A stretch of DNA of 64,000 bases from NCBI GenBank assembly GCA_036245805.1, contig BTRK01000002.1:39724661-39788660 (forward strand). The letters are read 5' to 3'. The notes under the pieces are model-generated. The model made no database searches. It worked only from the letters and a program-made list of their open reading frames with translations, and was not told the DNA's origin. This DNA is from Pristionchus mayeri (lineage: Eukaryota > Nematoda > Chromadorea > Rhabditida > Neodiplogasteridae). The translations under genes and the position numbers were made by a program. Each line of letters starts with the position of its first letter. The stretch's first letter is position 1. Shown here one piece after another: positions 36,975 through 48,800 of the stretch.

Positions 36975-37503
36975 GGGGGGGGGGGGCGGACAAAAGCCCA
37001 ACGGACAGAAGCCCAACGGATCGCCGTTCGCTGGAGCTTTGATCAAGCAACTTGCGAGTTGTTCCATAGTCATTATTAGACCCTCTACTACATCACCCTA
37101 ATGAGATCTCCTAATTAGGCGGTCTTGAGTTTCACACTTCACCAACGTATAGGGGTCATGGTTCAAAATTGAGAATTTGGTTAGAAATTCAAGGTTAGAT
37201 AAACACCAAATGCCGTAACCATTTGGTATTACATTAGCCTATGAACTACTCTTACCTAGTAACATGAGTGTCGTTTTGATATGGCATTCGGTGTTTATCT
37301 AACCATGATTTTCCACTCAAATGCTCAATTTCGAACCATGAATCCCTTATACGTCGGTGAATAGTGAAACTCAAGACCGCCTAATTAGGAGATCTGATCA
37401 GGGTGCTGTAGTAGAGGGTCTACTAATGACAATGGAATAACTCGCAAGTAGCTTGGTCAAAGCCCCAGCGAACGGCGATCCGTTGGGCTTTTGTCCGCCC
37501 CCC
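36975..37503. mobile_element. 529-bp foldback with 8-bp target duplication
   Basis: Starts with a G run then CGGACAAAAGCCCAACGGA; the right end is its complement followed by CCCCCC. GTCAATAG flanks both sides (36967-36974, 37504-37511). Arms pair over about 250 bases each. Non-autonomous, hAT-like by target size. Confidence 0.88.
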
Positions 37504-37853
37504 GTCAATAGTGCCTCAAATAATACCAAAGTAGTATCGAAGACAGGCAAACAAATCTCGAGACAAATCCAAAAATACCTTGTAACGACACTTTTTCATC
37601 ACCCTAATAAAAAAAATCATTTCGAAATCTTACACAAATTGACGACCTTTTTTGACTTTGATTTCGCATTGCGTCTCCATCTAAAGAAGACGCAATGACA
37701 GCTTTCACTCACTGATAAGATATTGAAGGACGATCAGATGCGAGCATTACGATGCGATCACTCCCATCCTTTCATCGATTGGTGTGCTACATTTATTTGA
37801 CTCACTCACATATTTTTGCTCGAATACTCTTTTTGAAACTATATTAACTTATC

Positions 37854-38019
37854 GGCACTTCTTTGATATTTGGCCACCCCCCCCCCCCTTCCTCGCCTTC
37901 CCTACTCATTTCTAGGTATCTCTCCCTGATTTTCGGTCTCACAACCTCTTTGCGTTGGGGAGGGAATGAGGAATGATTGGGAAAGGGGGGGGGGGTGAGC
38001 CAAATATCGAAGAAGTGCC
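37854..38019. mobile_element. 166-bp palindromic MITE
   Basis: Ends GGCACTTCTTTGATATTTGGC and GCCAAATATCGAAGAAGTGCC split by C and G runs; perfect 8-bp target duplication AACTTATC (37846-37853, 38020-38027). Confidence 0.88.
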
Positions 38020-38195
38020 AACTTATCCTACCAATCTCCTTTTCTCTTTTAACTAAAACATAATTATACAGTCGCGCGCATAAGTGAGTGGGCAGAATTT
38101 GAATTTGTTGTATCTGTTTGCCCAGGAAAGACATCATTCTGGCACTATGGTGTTATGTACCAAATTAATCGGAGATTATTATCATGGTACTATGG

Positions 38196-41107
38196 TGATT
38201 CTGGGTTCTCAACTGTGTGGCGAGCGGTTGAGTGCGATTTCGTCTCTCCGTATCCGGTTCCACCCGCCCGGATTCCCTCTCCCAGAAGCGTTGGCACGCG
38301 GGAGTTGTACGCCGCCACGATGGGTCGCCATTTCTACATCGGCACCATCAACGCCAGGACGCTCGGCCCAAGGGAGAAGCAGACGGAGATGGAGCTCGCC
38401 CTCGACAAGATCAAGTGGGACGTGATTGCAGTGCAGGAAGCCAGGATTGTGGGTTGTGCCTCATTCAATCTTACATCCTCAGGCACTGTAGTCTACCACT
38501 CGGGCGGGCCCACTGCTTCCCATGGCGTGGCATTTTTGCTTCGACCGCAACTCGCTCGCGGAGCAGTGTTCAATGGCCTCTCCCCTCGTCTAGCCACTCT
38601 GCTCCTCCCAGATCAGCGGCTTTTCCTGGTCTGCGCGTATGCCCCCACGTCTTCCTACGATGACGACGCGTACGAAGACTTCCTAGACCAGGTTGAGACC
38701 GCGCTGCAGAGTGCCCCAAGAGGTCATTTGCCAGTTCTGGTCGGTGATTTCAACTGTCGAGTGGCGAGGGAACCTGGCAATGAAACATTTGTCGGTAACT
38801 TCTCCTCCCCCACACCGAACTCACGCGGACGCTGCTTCACCGAGCTCTGCGTGAGGAACAGACCGTGCATCCAGAACACGTTCCCCAAGAGACGGCACGG
38901 TCGAATCTGGACATGGCGATCCCCAAACGGCTCCGCATTCCACCAAATTGACTACGTTGCAGCGCCCGCCACAGCGAGAGTAGTCAACTGTGGAGTAGTT
39001 GGTCGGTTTGAGTTTGACTCCGACCATCGCCTTGTTCGGATGTGCCTCTCCCTCCCTGGCAAGGCGAGGCAGAAAAGATGCAGGGAGCGGCTAGATTTCG
39101 ATCGAACCGCTTTTACTGTCAACGCATCCCTTCTTGCGTCACTGCCCCTTGCCCGCCCCAGTTCTGCCGCCGATGCCTACACTACGGTGAAGGCTTTCAC
39201 GGAGACCGCGGCAACGAACTGTTGGAGGAAGCATCAAACCTCTCCCTGGATCTCGAGTGGAAAGCGGAAGCTCCTAGCGATGCGTCATCAACTGCAATCC
39301 AACCCTCAAGAAGCTGTAGCCTACTCAACTGCCTGCAAAGCTGTCCGGACGAGTTTCGTCGATGACATCAGGAAGCGAAAGGATGCACAAGCACGGCAAG
39401 CAGCAACCATGGGAAGGAGCATTGTGAAGAGCATGTTGAGCCTGCACACCTCGAAGAAGCGCCTTCTAGTTCCCGACCCTGTAACTGGTGCTCTCTCTCA
39501 AACAGCCACCAAGATAGTAGTCCAGGGCTTCTTTGGGGATCTCTACACTTCTGCAGTTCAGCTTCCACTCGCAGTCCCTCCTCACTCTCTCGATCCCCTC
39601 CCTCCCTTCCTACCCGACGAAGTCAGCGAAGCGATGTCCCAACTCAAGTGTGGTCACTCTCCCGGGTCGGATGGCATTCTCCCTGATATGCTATACCACT
39701 CTCGAAACCACCTTGCTCCCGTTATCGCTGATCTACTCAACTATCTGGTAGATGGAGAGGCTGTTCCAAGCGACCTGACCGAAGCAATTGTCACTCTTCT
39801 GCACAAGAAAGGAGACCCTACCAACATCGGGAACTTCCGTCCTATCTCCCTCCTTACCGTAACCCTGAAGACCATGACCAAGGTCATTCTGCGAAGGCTC
39901 GAGGCGGTGCTCGAAGAAACTGAATCGTCCACCTAAACCGGTTTCCGGCGTGGGTACAGCACGCTCGACAACCTCCATGCCATCAAGCAGGTCGCTGAAC
40001 GAACCTCCGAGTACGGTATCCCACTCTACTTGGCATTCGTCGATTTCAAGAAAGCGTTCGACTGTGTGGAATGGATTGCCTGCTGGCAAGCCCTCTTCTC
40101 GTTCCGGGTCCATCCCTCCCTCGTCCACGTGTTGCGGCGTCTCTACGAGTCCTCCTCCACACTCATCCGAGTTAATGAGGAGCTCGTTCCCGTGACTGTG
40201 CGTAGAGGAGTCCGCCAAGGGGATACCCTCTCCCCTCGTCTCTTCAACGCAGTTCTACGATCAGCCATGGACGTCATCAATTGGGAGAACGACGGGATTC
40301 GAATCGATGGGAGGAACCTTTGCCACATGGAGTACGCAGACGACGTGGCCCTCGTCGCAAAATCTCGGCCGGAATTGGAACGGATGTTGAAGAAGTTGAT
40401 GGATGCGTGCAGCAGAGTGGGTCTCGAAGTGAATGCAAACAAGACCAATCTGCTCACCTCCTGCACCTCTACCCGCAAACCAATCATCATCAATAATCTG
40501 CGGTTCGAATTCGTCGAAAGTGCCACCTATCTAGGAGGTAGAATCACTCTTCCCCTGGATCATTCCGACGAAATAGAACATCGGATTCGATTGGGGTGGC
40601 TGGCCTGGAGCAAGCTATCGCATCTGCTCTCCTCCCGCCTTCTCCCCATGAAGATCAGGAGGCGAGTCTTCGAGAGCTGCATCACGGCCACCGTTCTCTA
40701 CGGAAGCGAAGTGTGGGCGCTACGGGCAAGTGAGAAAGAGCGACTGGCAGTGACTCAACGGAAGATGGAACGGAAGATGGTGGGAGTAACACTGAGAGAC
40801 CGCTGGAGGAATGAGCGCGTGCGTGGCATGACGAAGCTGCGGGATTGGATTGAGGAAGGAATGAAGCGGAAAGCGCGCTGGGCCCTCAAGCTTAGACGAA
40901 TGGAAGTGGAGCAGTGGAGCGGCGCGATTACTGTCTGGACGCCCTACAACAGAAGTCGTCCCCCCGGAAAGCCCCGCGCAAGATGGAGAGACGACCTAAG
41001 CCGAGCTATTGGCACCCACTGGTGGAGTGCAACCTTTGAAGAATTCCGACCCATACTCTTCTGAGCGTTTATCGCCTGATAAGAATAAATTGATTGATTT
41101 GATTGAT
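38196..41107 (+). mobile_element. RTE-type non-LTR retrotransposon, near full length
   Basis: The insertion point is exact by comparison with the opposite arm of the host palindrome. TATGG is duplicated at 38191-38195 and 41108-41112. The 3' end is a TTGATTGA-type short repeat after AATAAA, usual for RTE elements, rather than poly(A). A 124-base 5' leader precedes the start codon. Confidence 0.92.
38320..41064 (+). pseudogene. RTE endonuclease-reverse transcriptase with one stop
   Basis: Start ATG at 38320 in a strong Kozak context (GCCGCCACGATGG). The earlier ATG at 38155 lies outside the element. An N-terminal APE-type endonuclease carries INARTLG, QEAR (about residue 40), VGDFNCR and SDHRLV (about 234). 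A reverse transcriptase carries FRPISLL, FVDFKKAFD (about 573), RQGDTLSP (about 633), MEYADDVAL (about 670) and SATYLGG. The C-terminal region ends with RPPGKPRARWRDDL as in RTE proteins. The frame is otherwise open for 914 codons, but TAA at 39934-39936 sits just before TGFRRGYSTLDN and looks like a single base change from a glutamine codon. It nicks DNA and copies its RNA in place; this copy should be non-autonomous. Confidence 0.93.
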
Positions 41108-42076
41108 TATGGTATGACGTCATCTCATAGTTATTGCGTAGTGATGATGCAATCGATCTGCACTTTTTCAAAAAGGCATTATTCTTACATAGATTTTTTC
41201 CTGTTCGCCATACTTTCTATGATTGGAGATATGACCGAGGTCTACCCAGAATAAATTTTTGAAGGTGCTACTCGGTCGCACATTTGCAGCAGCCTTGCTG
41301 CAATAACAGGGTCTGAAATTTTTAACTCAGCTTCTAGACGAGCTAGGGACTCGTTCAAAGCATCAAAATGATCGTCATCATGATCCCAGACGATCCTGAG
41401 AATATAAAGACAAAATCTCATAATTTGCCCTCAGGGCATGAAAAAATCATTTTTTTGCATGACCATTTTTTGGACATTCATAACTTTGTGGAAAAGTTAG
41501 GTAAAAATCTGGTTTTTAACTAACTTTTCCAGATTTTAGTTTTTCCAGACCAGATTTTTAACTAACTTCTCCACAATGTTATGAATGTCCAAAAAATAGT
41601 CATGCAAAAAAGTGATTTTTTCATGCCCTGAGGTCAAATTATGAGATTTTGTCTTCATATTCTCAGGATCGTCTGGGATCATGATGACGATAATTTTGAT
41701 GCTTTGACCGGGTCCCTAGCTCGTCTAGAAGCTGAGTTAAAAATTACAGACCCTGTTATTGCAGCAAGGCTGCTGCAAATGTGCGACCGAGCAGCACCTT
41801 CAAAAATTTATTCTGGGTAGACCTCGGTCATATCTCCAATCATAGAAAGTATGGCGAACAGGAAAAAATCTATATACGAATAATGCCTTTTTGAAAAAGT
41901 GCAGATCGATTGCGTCATCACTACGCAATAACTATGAGATGACGTCATACCATAGTACCATGATAATAATCTCCGATGAATTTGGTACATAACACCATAG
42001 TGCTAGAATTATGTCTTTCCTGGGCAAACAGATACAACAAATTCAAATTCTGCCCACTCACTTATGCGCGCGACTG

Positions 42077-42427
42077 TAGACCGCAAGGCGATCTGCCAAA
42101 CTATCCCAACAGAGCTATTTTTGTGCCTAACGTATCCCTAAGGGTAGAAAATACATCATTTTTTTAAAATTTAGGACGATATCTTCGGTCATGCAACACT
42201 CGAAGATTCTAAAATGGAGACACAAAATAGTTAAAAAAATATTTCGAAATCATACGCAAATTGTTCATGAACACTACCTTTGGTTTTGTCTTTCTTTCTC
42301 CCGCATAGCGACTCCATCCAAAGAAGGCGCCATCCAATTTCAGCTTTCACTCACTGATAAGAGCTTGAATGACGATTAGGCGTACACAATACGTTGCGAT
42401 TAGGGTGGCTGACCAACGGGTCGCTAT
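42077..42427. other. Spacer with a diverged direct repeat
   Basis: The stretch 42235-42400 (ATTTCGAAATCATACGCAAATT ... CAGCTTTCACTCACTGATAA) resembles 37615-37790 in the same orientation. So the transposon-rich block sits between two diverged copies. No gene. Confidence 0.5.
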
Positions 42428-44136
42428 TTAGCACAGGTGTCATGAGTCAGTGAAGGAAGCCGCGAACAATTTTTTTCAAACCCGTTCAAAATCGACCATA
42501 CTATGGTGGGATGATATACTAGTGAGAAGATTTCGAACGAGTAGGACCATTTGCCCCAGAGCCGGCTTTTAGGAAGTTTCCGGCTTTACAGCCGGATGTG
42601 CTGTATTTCAGCTCCCAGATGAGCTACAGAGATGGCGTTGAGCTCAAAATGTGCGGAAAATTATTTCCTGAAACTTTTATGTCGAAAGGACAGCTTGAAA
42701 CACAGCCGTTAAGAATGTAGATCTGAAAAAGTGGAATCGGAACATGAAAATAAATATTTTCATCATGACAGAAGTCGAGTCCATGGAATTTTATTGCATA
42801 TTATTGAAGTTAATGAGTCCTCATGCACAATAAAAATATAAAAATGGAAATTGATTGAGGCATGTTTTTTGATATTTCACATTCAATGTTGATCAGTGGC
42901 TATTTCGTACAATGAAATTGCTCGTTCTCTTTTCCCGCTTATTCAATGCATATCAATGCAACATTTTTTCAGAACCTCCAAAAATCCGAAGTTTACGTAT
43001 CAATAATTCAAGATTCTCAAAAGAGTAGATGCTGATTCAATATTTAAGTTGTATTAGGTATCACCATAAGTAAAAATTTTTACAAAAAGGCCGCGTAAAT
43101 CATACATAAGGTATAGATATTGTTGTCAGAAAATGGAAAAATCGGAGATGACTTATGTGAAAATAATTATTTTTGAGCTTAGTTTTGTTACAATTGATAT
43201 TCTTTGTAGGTGAATAATTATATGTAAGGGAGTGTAATCGCATAGCATCGAAGTACTGACAGTTTACATGATTACACAACTCTCAAAATATTCACTATTG
43301 AAATGTGTGAATTTTTTTTAGAATTGATAAAATTCACGCGTTCCGCGATGTTTTCTGAATTATCTCGTTCAGATTTAATTATTGACCTACAAAGATTATC
43401 AATAGTAACAAAACTAAGCTCAAAAATTATTATTTTCACATAAGTCATCTCCGATTTTTCCATTTTCTGACAACAATATCTATACCTTATGTATGATTTA
43501 CGCGGACTTTTTGTAAAAAAATGTACTTATGGTGATACCTATTACAACTTGTATATTGAATCAGCATCTACTCTTTTGAGAATCTTGAATTATTGATACA
43601 TAAACTTCGGATTTTTGGAGGTTCTGAAAAAATGTTGCATTGATATGCATTGAATAAGCGGGAAAAGAGAACGAGCAATTTCATTGTACGAAATAGCCAC
43701 TGATCAACATTGAATGTGAAATATCAAAAAACATGCCTCAATCGATTTCCATTTTTATATTTTTTGAGGACTCATTAACTTCAATAATATGCAATAAAAT
43801 TCCATGGACTCGACTTCTGTCATGATGAAAATATTTATTTTCATGTTCCGATTCCACTTTTTCAGATCTACATTCTTACATAAAAGTTTATAATTTTTCG
43901 CACATTTTGAGCTCAACGCCATCTCTGTAGCTTATCTGGGAGCTGAAATACAGCACATCCGGCTGTAAAGCCTAAAATTTCCTAAAAACCGGCTCTGGGG
44001 CAAATGGTCCTACTCGTTCGAAATCTTCTCACTAGTATATCATCCCACCATAATAGTATGGTCGATATTGAATGGGTTAGAAAAAAATTCGCGATGGGGC
44101 TGTTTTTGCTTCATCGACTCGTGATACATGTGTTAG
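42428..44136. mobile_element. 1.7 kb foldback element
   Basis: Inverted arms start TTAGCACAGGTGTCATGAGT and end with a diverged complement (ACTCGTGATACATGTGTTAG). The arms pair to a centre near 43265. No transposase. Outer-arm motifs (GAGCTCAACGCCATCTCTGTAG) recur in the insertion at 22.3 kb. Confidence 0.82.
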
Positions 44137-44139
44137 AGA

Positions 44140-44320
44140 GTCTCGGCAGATGAGAGACGGATGAGACGGTTAACCGTCCCCTCTGGCAGTCCTACTCTCT
44201 CTATTTACTGTGGTGATAGACACTCTCTCGTCTCTCTCTCCCTCCTCTCACGGATGACCCGTATGAGAGAGTGAATAAGACGGTTAACCGTGATCCATTT
44301 GCCATATTCGATTATTTGTC
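44140..44320. repeat. GACGGTTAACCGTC-containing inverted repeat
   Basis: Two copies of AGACGGTTAACCGT with CTCTCTCG-rich sequence between, forming a short palindrome next to the foldback. Confidence 0.5.
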
Positions 44321-44413
44321 TGAAATTACATTTGGTTAATTTGAAATCTCGTCTACATGATGTACATCCCAAAAAACAAAATCCTGAATAATGACATTAT
44401 GGCATTCATTGTA

Positions 44414-45758
44414 TTAGGGTGTCCCGAAAGTTCGCGCACTACTTTTTGAAAAAAAGTTTTTCAAATGTCATCAAACTTGTAAGCGGGTAGTAATCGGCGC
44501 TGGATAGGGCATCCACTGTTCCGTTTACATACTTCAGGGTTTGAAATCCTTGCGTTTTCGCCAAAATAATATAATTTATCCTGATCTATATAGAAACACC
44601 CCATTTACAGTTCTCTCATCTGAAGAGATATAAACCGGATTATCCGCTCATGTGAGTTAGTAGTTCATTCTAAGCAGGTTTCCCAACATCCCGCTTCCCC
44701 ATATTGCATTGCAGAATTTTAACGAAACTCGTGATTTTCCGCACAAAATTTTAAAAAGTTGAGAATTTCATTCCAAACATGGATCTAAACGATTGATAAT
44801 AAACTAAAACTAAGAACTATTATTTTTTGAGTGGCGTGTCGTTCGAAAAAAGATTACAAAATTTAATAATTAAAAAAATACATCTTTAAAATTAATGAAA
44901 GTTGAAAGTTTTGCACTACTTCAGCTATCACTAAAGATAGCTGTTGAATGACTATTTTAAAAAAAAAACTGCACACCCATCTCCTTCATCGGTTTCAATC
45001 CGGGTCTCACATAATAGTCTTAATTTGTGTTAGAGATTTTAAAACGACATGACCGAAATTCAACTTTTCAGGTAATTTCAGCGTAATTAGATAGTGTGAG
45101 AGAGCACGCGTTCTTGAGAGAGGGAAAAGGAAGCAGTGATTGTTTACTTCCTTTTCCCTCTCTCGAAAACGCGTGCTCTCTCTTCTTTCTCTAACTTTTC
45201 ACGCAGCTCCTTGAAAAGTTCGTTAAAAACCGGCCTAAATTTGTTCGAAATTCGTACTTTTCTTTTGTTTTTCTTATTTTTATCAATTATTTTTGCTTTT
45301 AACTTATGACTGATTATAAGGACAACCTTCCCTCTGATGGAATAGCTTGACATTACAGGGTGGTTAAAGTGGTAACTCATAATCGAAAAAATTACTCCAA
45401 CCGTGTTTACTTTCACTACGCTGTATTCTGAAGCTATTCCAGCTAAGGGAAGGTTGTCCTTCAAAGTATTCATAAGCTAAACGCAAAAAAAATCCCTAAA
45501 CATAAGTAAAACAAAAGAAAAGCACGAATTTCGAACATAGTTCGTCGAAAAGTTCGTGAACTTTTCCACGACCTGGTTAGAGAAAAAGAGAGAGCACACG
45601 AACAGGAGAGAATCAGAAGTTCGCGAACTTTTTACGCAACTTTTCTCGCAGATTTCTGACAGATTAAACAGGCCGAAAACTTTATTTGATATGATGCATT
45701 ATAGTTCGAAAGGGAAAAAAAAAGTAAAAATAGTATACGAACTTTCGGGACACCCTAA
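44414..45758. mobile_element. Mariner-ended non-autonomous element
   Basis: Ends TTAGGGTGTCCCGAAAGTTCG and complement, next to TA on both sides. They closely resemble the ends of the intact mariner at 25852-27063. No transposase. Inside are two further palindromes: GAGAGCACGCGTTC arms at 45098-45185, and a pair GGACAACCTTCCCT...AGGGAAGGTTGTCC at 45319-45461. The 109-residue open frame at 45144-45473 is formed by these repeats and is not supported as a gene. Confidence 0.85.
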
Positions 45759-45875
45759 TATGTAGACCAGTAAATGTGAAATGTAAGCTTGTTAATTAGA
45801 CTAGTTTTTGCTAATCCGTATAAATTCACTCATGTGTGATACATTCCTGTCGGTATCGAATCTCCCTCGTTCAGG

Positions 45876-48800
45876 ATGTCAAATGAAAGAATCGTGCTGC
45901 AAATCGATCAGAAAGTGCCCCTACCAGAGGATACTGATATTTACATGACAAATGAATGTGAGCTCTGGAGTTCAGAATTGGTACACACTGGGCCTATTAC
46001 AGTGATCATTTTATATCATTACTGTCCGACCGATGGTTCGCCTCACAGACTGTACACCAAAATTGGGTGAGTTATGCAATCAACTATGTGAACCAGGCAA
46101 TTTTAACAACGGACGAGACGTGGATGCTGAGCTACCCGATGGCATGATTTTTAATATGTTTGTTAATGGAAACGCGGTGTACTTCACCAGTTTAATAATC
46201 AATGTACAGTATTTAATTGTATTATTATGTATGCGAAATATGACTCAGATTAGTTAAATTCTAATTGAAGGTCTACAAAGCCTTTCTCAACTCTCGAGGT
46301 GTAATCGAAGTATCGCACGTTGAGTATTTCCTTGGAGTTCGTGTCATGTTATTTGAATTATAAGTGTATAATCATTTCAGAGTCCTTTAAATGGGTACCA
46401 TTCTAAAGAGATAGATGGACATTTGTGTGCCTATCGAATTTGTGATGATCCGGAGCGTAAGAACATTCCCATCGATTTGTCAAGATCTGAATTGAATGGT
46501 GCAAAAGTAGTAGGAATTCACAGGTAAGAATGTTGACTTGGCTTGTATTCCGAAGTATACTTATTATGAGTGCAGAGGGAAGGCAATATATAATGCATAA
46601 TTCGAAATACATTCCGCTCGTTAAGAAATGTACCGAAACTGTGATTCTTCTGGAGGTGTGTTTCCTACTTAATTTAGAGAATTGTCATTACATTTCAGTG
46701 TGCGTTAGATCTTTGCAAAGTATTCACATGCGATTCATCTCCGTTCGTATATATGTCCTGTGCTTATAATTTGTTCGCTCTGGACACCCGAACAATGGTG
46801 TTTCAAAAAGCATTATCAATCGAGTGATTTTTTTTTACAATGCACTTGACAGTGGCTTATTCAGGAATGAGTTTATCAGCCGTATAAAAAATGTCAACGA
46901 GGGAGTCGTAACGGTGACGACTAGAGAATTCATGGAATTGTATTTAGTGAAAGCAAACCTACCATCAACGCACGTAAGTTCGATTCCTTCCCGTTATGAG
47001 CATCATAATTGTCATTCAGTTCGAGCCAAAATCGTCAATCGAACAATTACGAAATATGAATTCAACAATGCAAGATATAGAAAATAAGCTTAATCAAATA
47101 AAGAAGGTCTGTATTTGAAGTTAATATTTTTCCTACCTCTGCAATAATCGAGCATCATCGAAAGCTACAACCGATCCGAAATTGCGTGTAATGACAAAGA
47201 ACATACCGCCAGAATGTGGCATTATTCAGATTAGCGACAGCTCTACTTATTCGAATTCCTCAGCTTACATCACCTCAAAATCTGCTGAAATTGATTCGAA
47301 ACTGTCCAATGAGGTTTGCGATTAGTATTGCAAATCCCGAAGGATCGCCGTATTTACAGCGTTTTTGCGTTCACATGAAATCTCTTAATCATGAATTTCT
47401 TTCTTACAGGTTCGCAATGATTTCGCTGATGACAAAAAGTCCAAAAGTGGAAGACGAGAAATTGAACATACAATTAGTAGCGAGGTTAATCAGGGAAACC
47501 GCAAATTCGAATCCGAGTTAGTGGTATTTATCGTGTTTAACGTTATTTAAAACAAGAAACACTGTAGATTTCTGAAGAAGTTCAAGCCCACGTCTCTGCT
47601 CGGATTTGGAGGAAGTGGTTGCGTATTCAAAGCTCAAAGCATGGTGGATAAGTGGACTTATGCAGTGAAGAGAATCGTTCTGAGAGGGAGGTGAGAACTA
47701 GAGTTCGAGAAACGATACCACGCTCTATTCATTCTACGCACTCTCTAGACAGGTCGGCGAGAGAGTGTGTTGAATGAAGAGAGCGTGGTATCGTTTAACG
47801 AACTCTAGTGAGAACTGTTTACATGTAGGAGCGGGAGAAAAACGGCCACCGTTGGGTCCAGCGAAAGTTTAAGAGACATTCCACGAGAAATCGTACCTTT
47901 TGGGAGGGGTCGACGGATGACGTTTTGCAACCCCCTCAATATTTTGCTGGTGAAGTTCCCATGCCAAGTGCTGATATTTGGCCCAATATGAAGGGCTGTG
48001 GTGCACTTTCCGAAAAATGCCAGACCAGGCCCAATAAAAATCGAAAATTTCAAATTTTTGAAAAGTAGGATATTATAGGTTTTCGAGGTCTCTTTTTAAA
48101 TGAAAATAACGAAAAACTTACTATAGAAGCGATCAGATGCCGATAAGTGTTGAAAACGTCGATTTTCGAAGATTTCTTGCCGTCGTGAAAAGTTTTTCAA
48201 TTAGTCGGCAAAAACTAACTTCATTTTCGGATTCCTCATGCAAAATTACATGTTATTTCCGAATTATACGAAATTTTGTCCGTGCGCTCGGGAGTAACGG
48301 TTTCCCGAAGAAGGCAAACTAAGCGATAGTGCTCTTTGCAAAATCGTTACAACGTGTGCATATTATGCCAAATGTGATGTTTGAAGCTTTTAAACATGTT
48401 TCTATAACTATATAAACAATTTGAGACCATGAACAAGCAATTTGAAGCCTTAATTTTGAAAATTTCAGTTTTGGGAAATCCGAATTTCACGAGTTGCACA
48501 AAAATCGCCATTTTTTTCGAAATAATTGGGCTCACAATGGTCAAGAATGTGTCAATTCACAAGAAAATTCGTTGACATGCCTCTACTGATCGTTTTCATG
48601 TGTTTTGCGCATAATTTCAGACCATCCTAATTTGAAAACTCTTCGAAAAATGGAGAAAATGCGATTTTTCCGAAATTTTGGTACTTAGGGACACTCTGAC
48701 ATTATTGTTTTACGATCAACACCGTGATATGTCGATCAGAATTACTAAATACAACACCTGTAATGATTTCCGATTGGTTTGTAAGCCATCTGGCGAAAAA

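Larger units (their letters stand above)
38069..42076. mobile_element. Tc1-like foldback split by an RTE element
   Basis: Outer ends CAGTCGCGCGCATAAGTGAG and its complement, each next to TA. CAGT ends plus TA targets are typical of Tc1-like elements. Without the 2.9 kb retrotransposon the element is about 1.1 kb and palindromic throughout, with its centre near 41540. The uninterrupted right arm shows the site before the retrotransposon landed. No transposase remains. Confidence 0.87.

Noticed and set aside
38155..38319. Upstream ATG of the RTE frame
   Set aside because: It lies left of the TATGG target duplication, in the host palindrome. The true start is more likely 38320.
45144..45473. 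109-residue frame inside the mariner-ended element
   Set aside because: It spans nested inverted repeats and shows no transposase or other motif.
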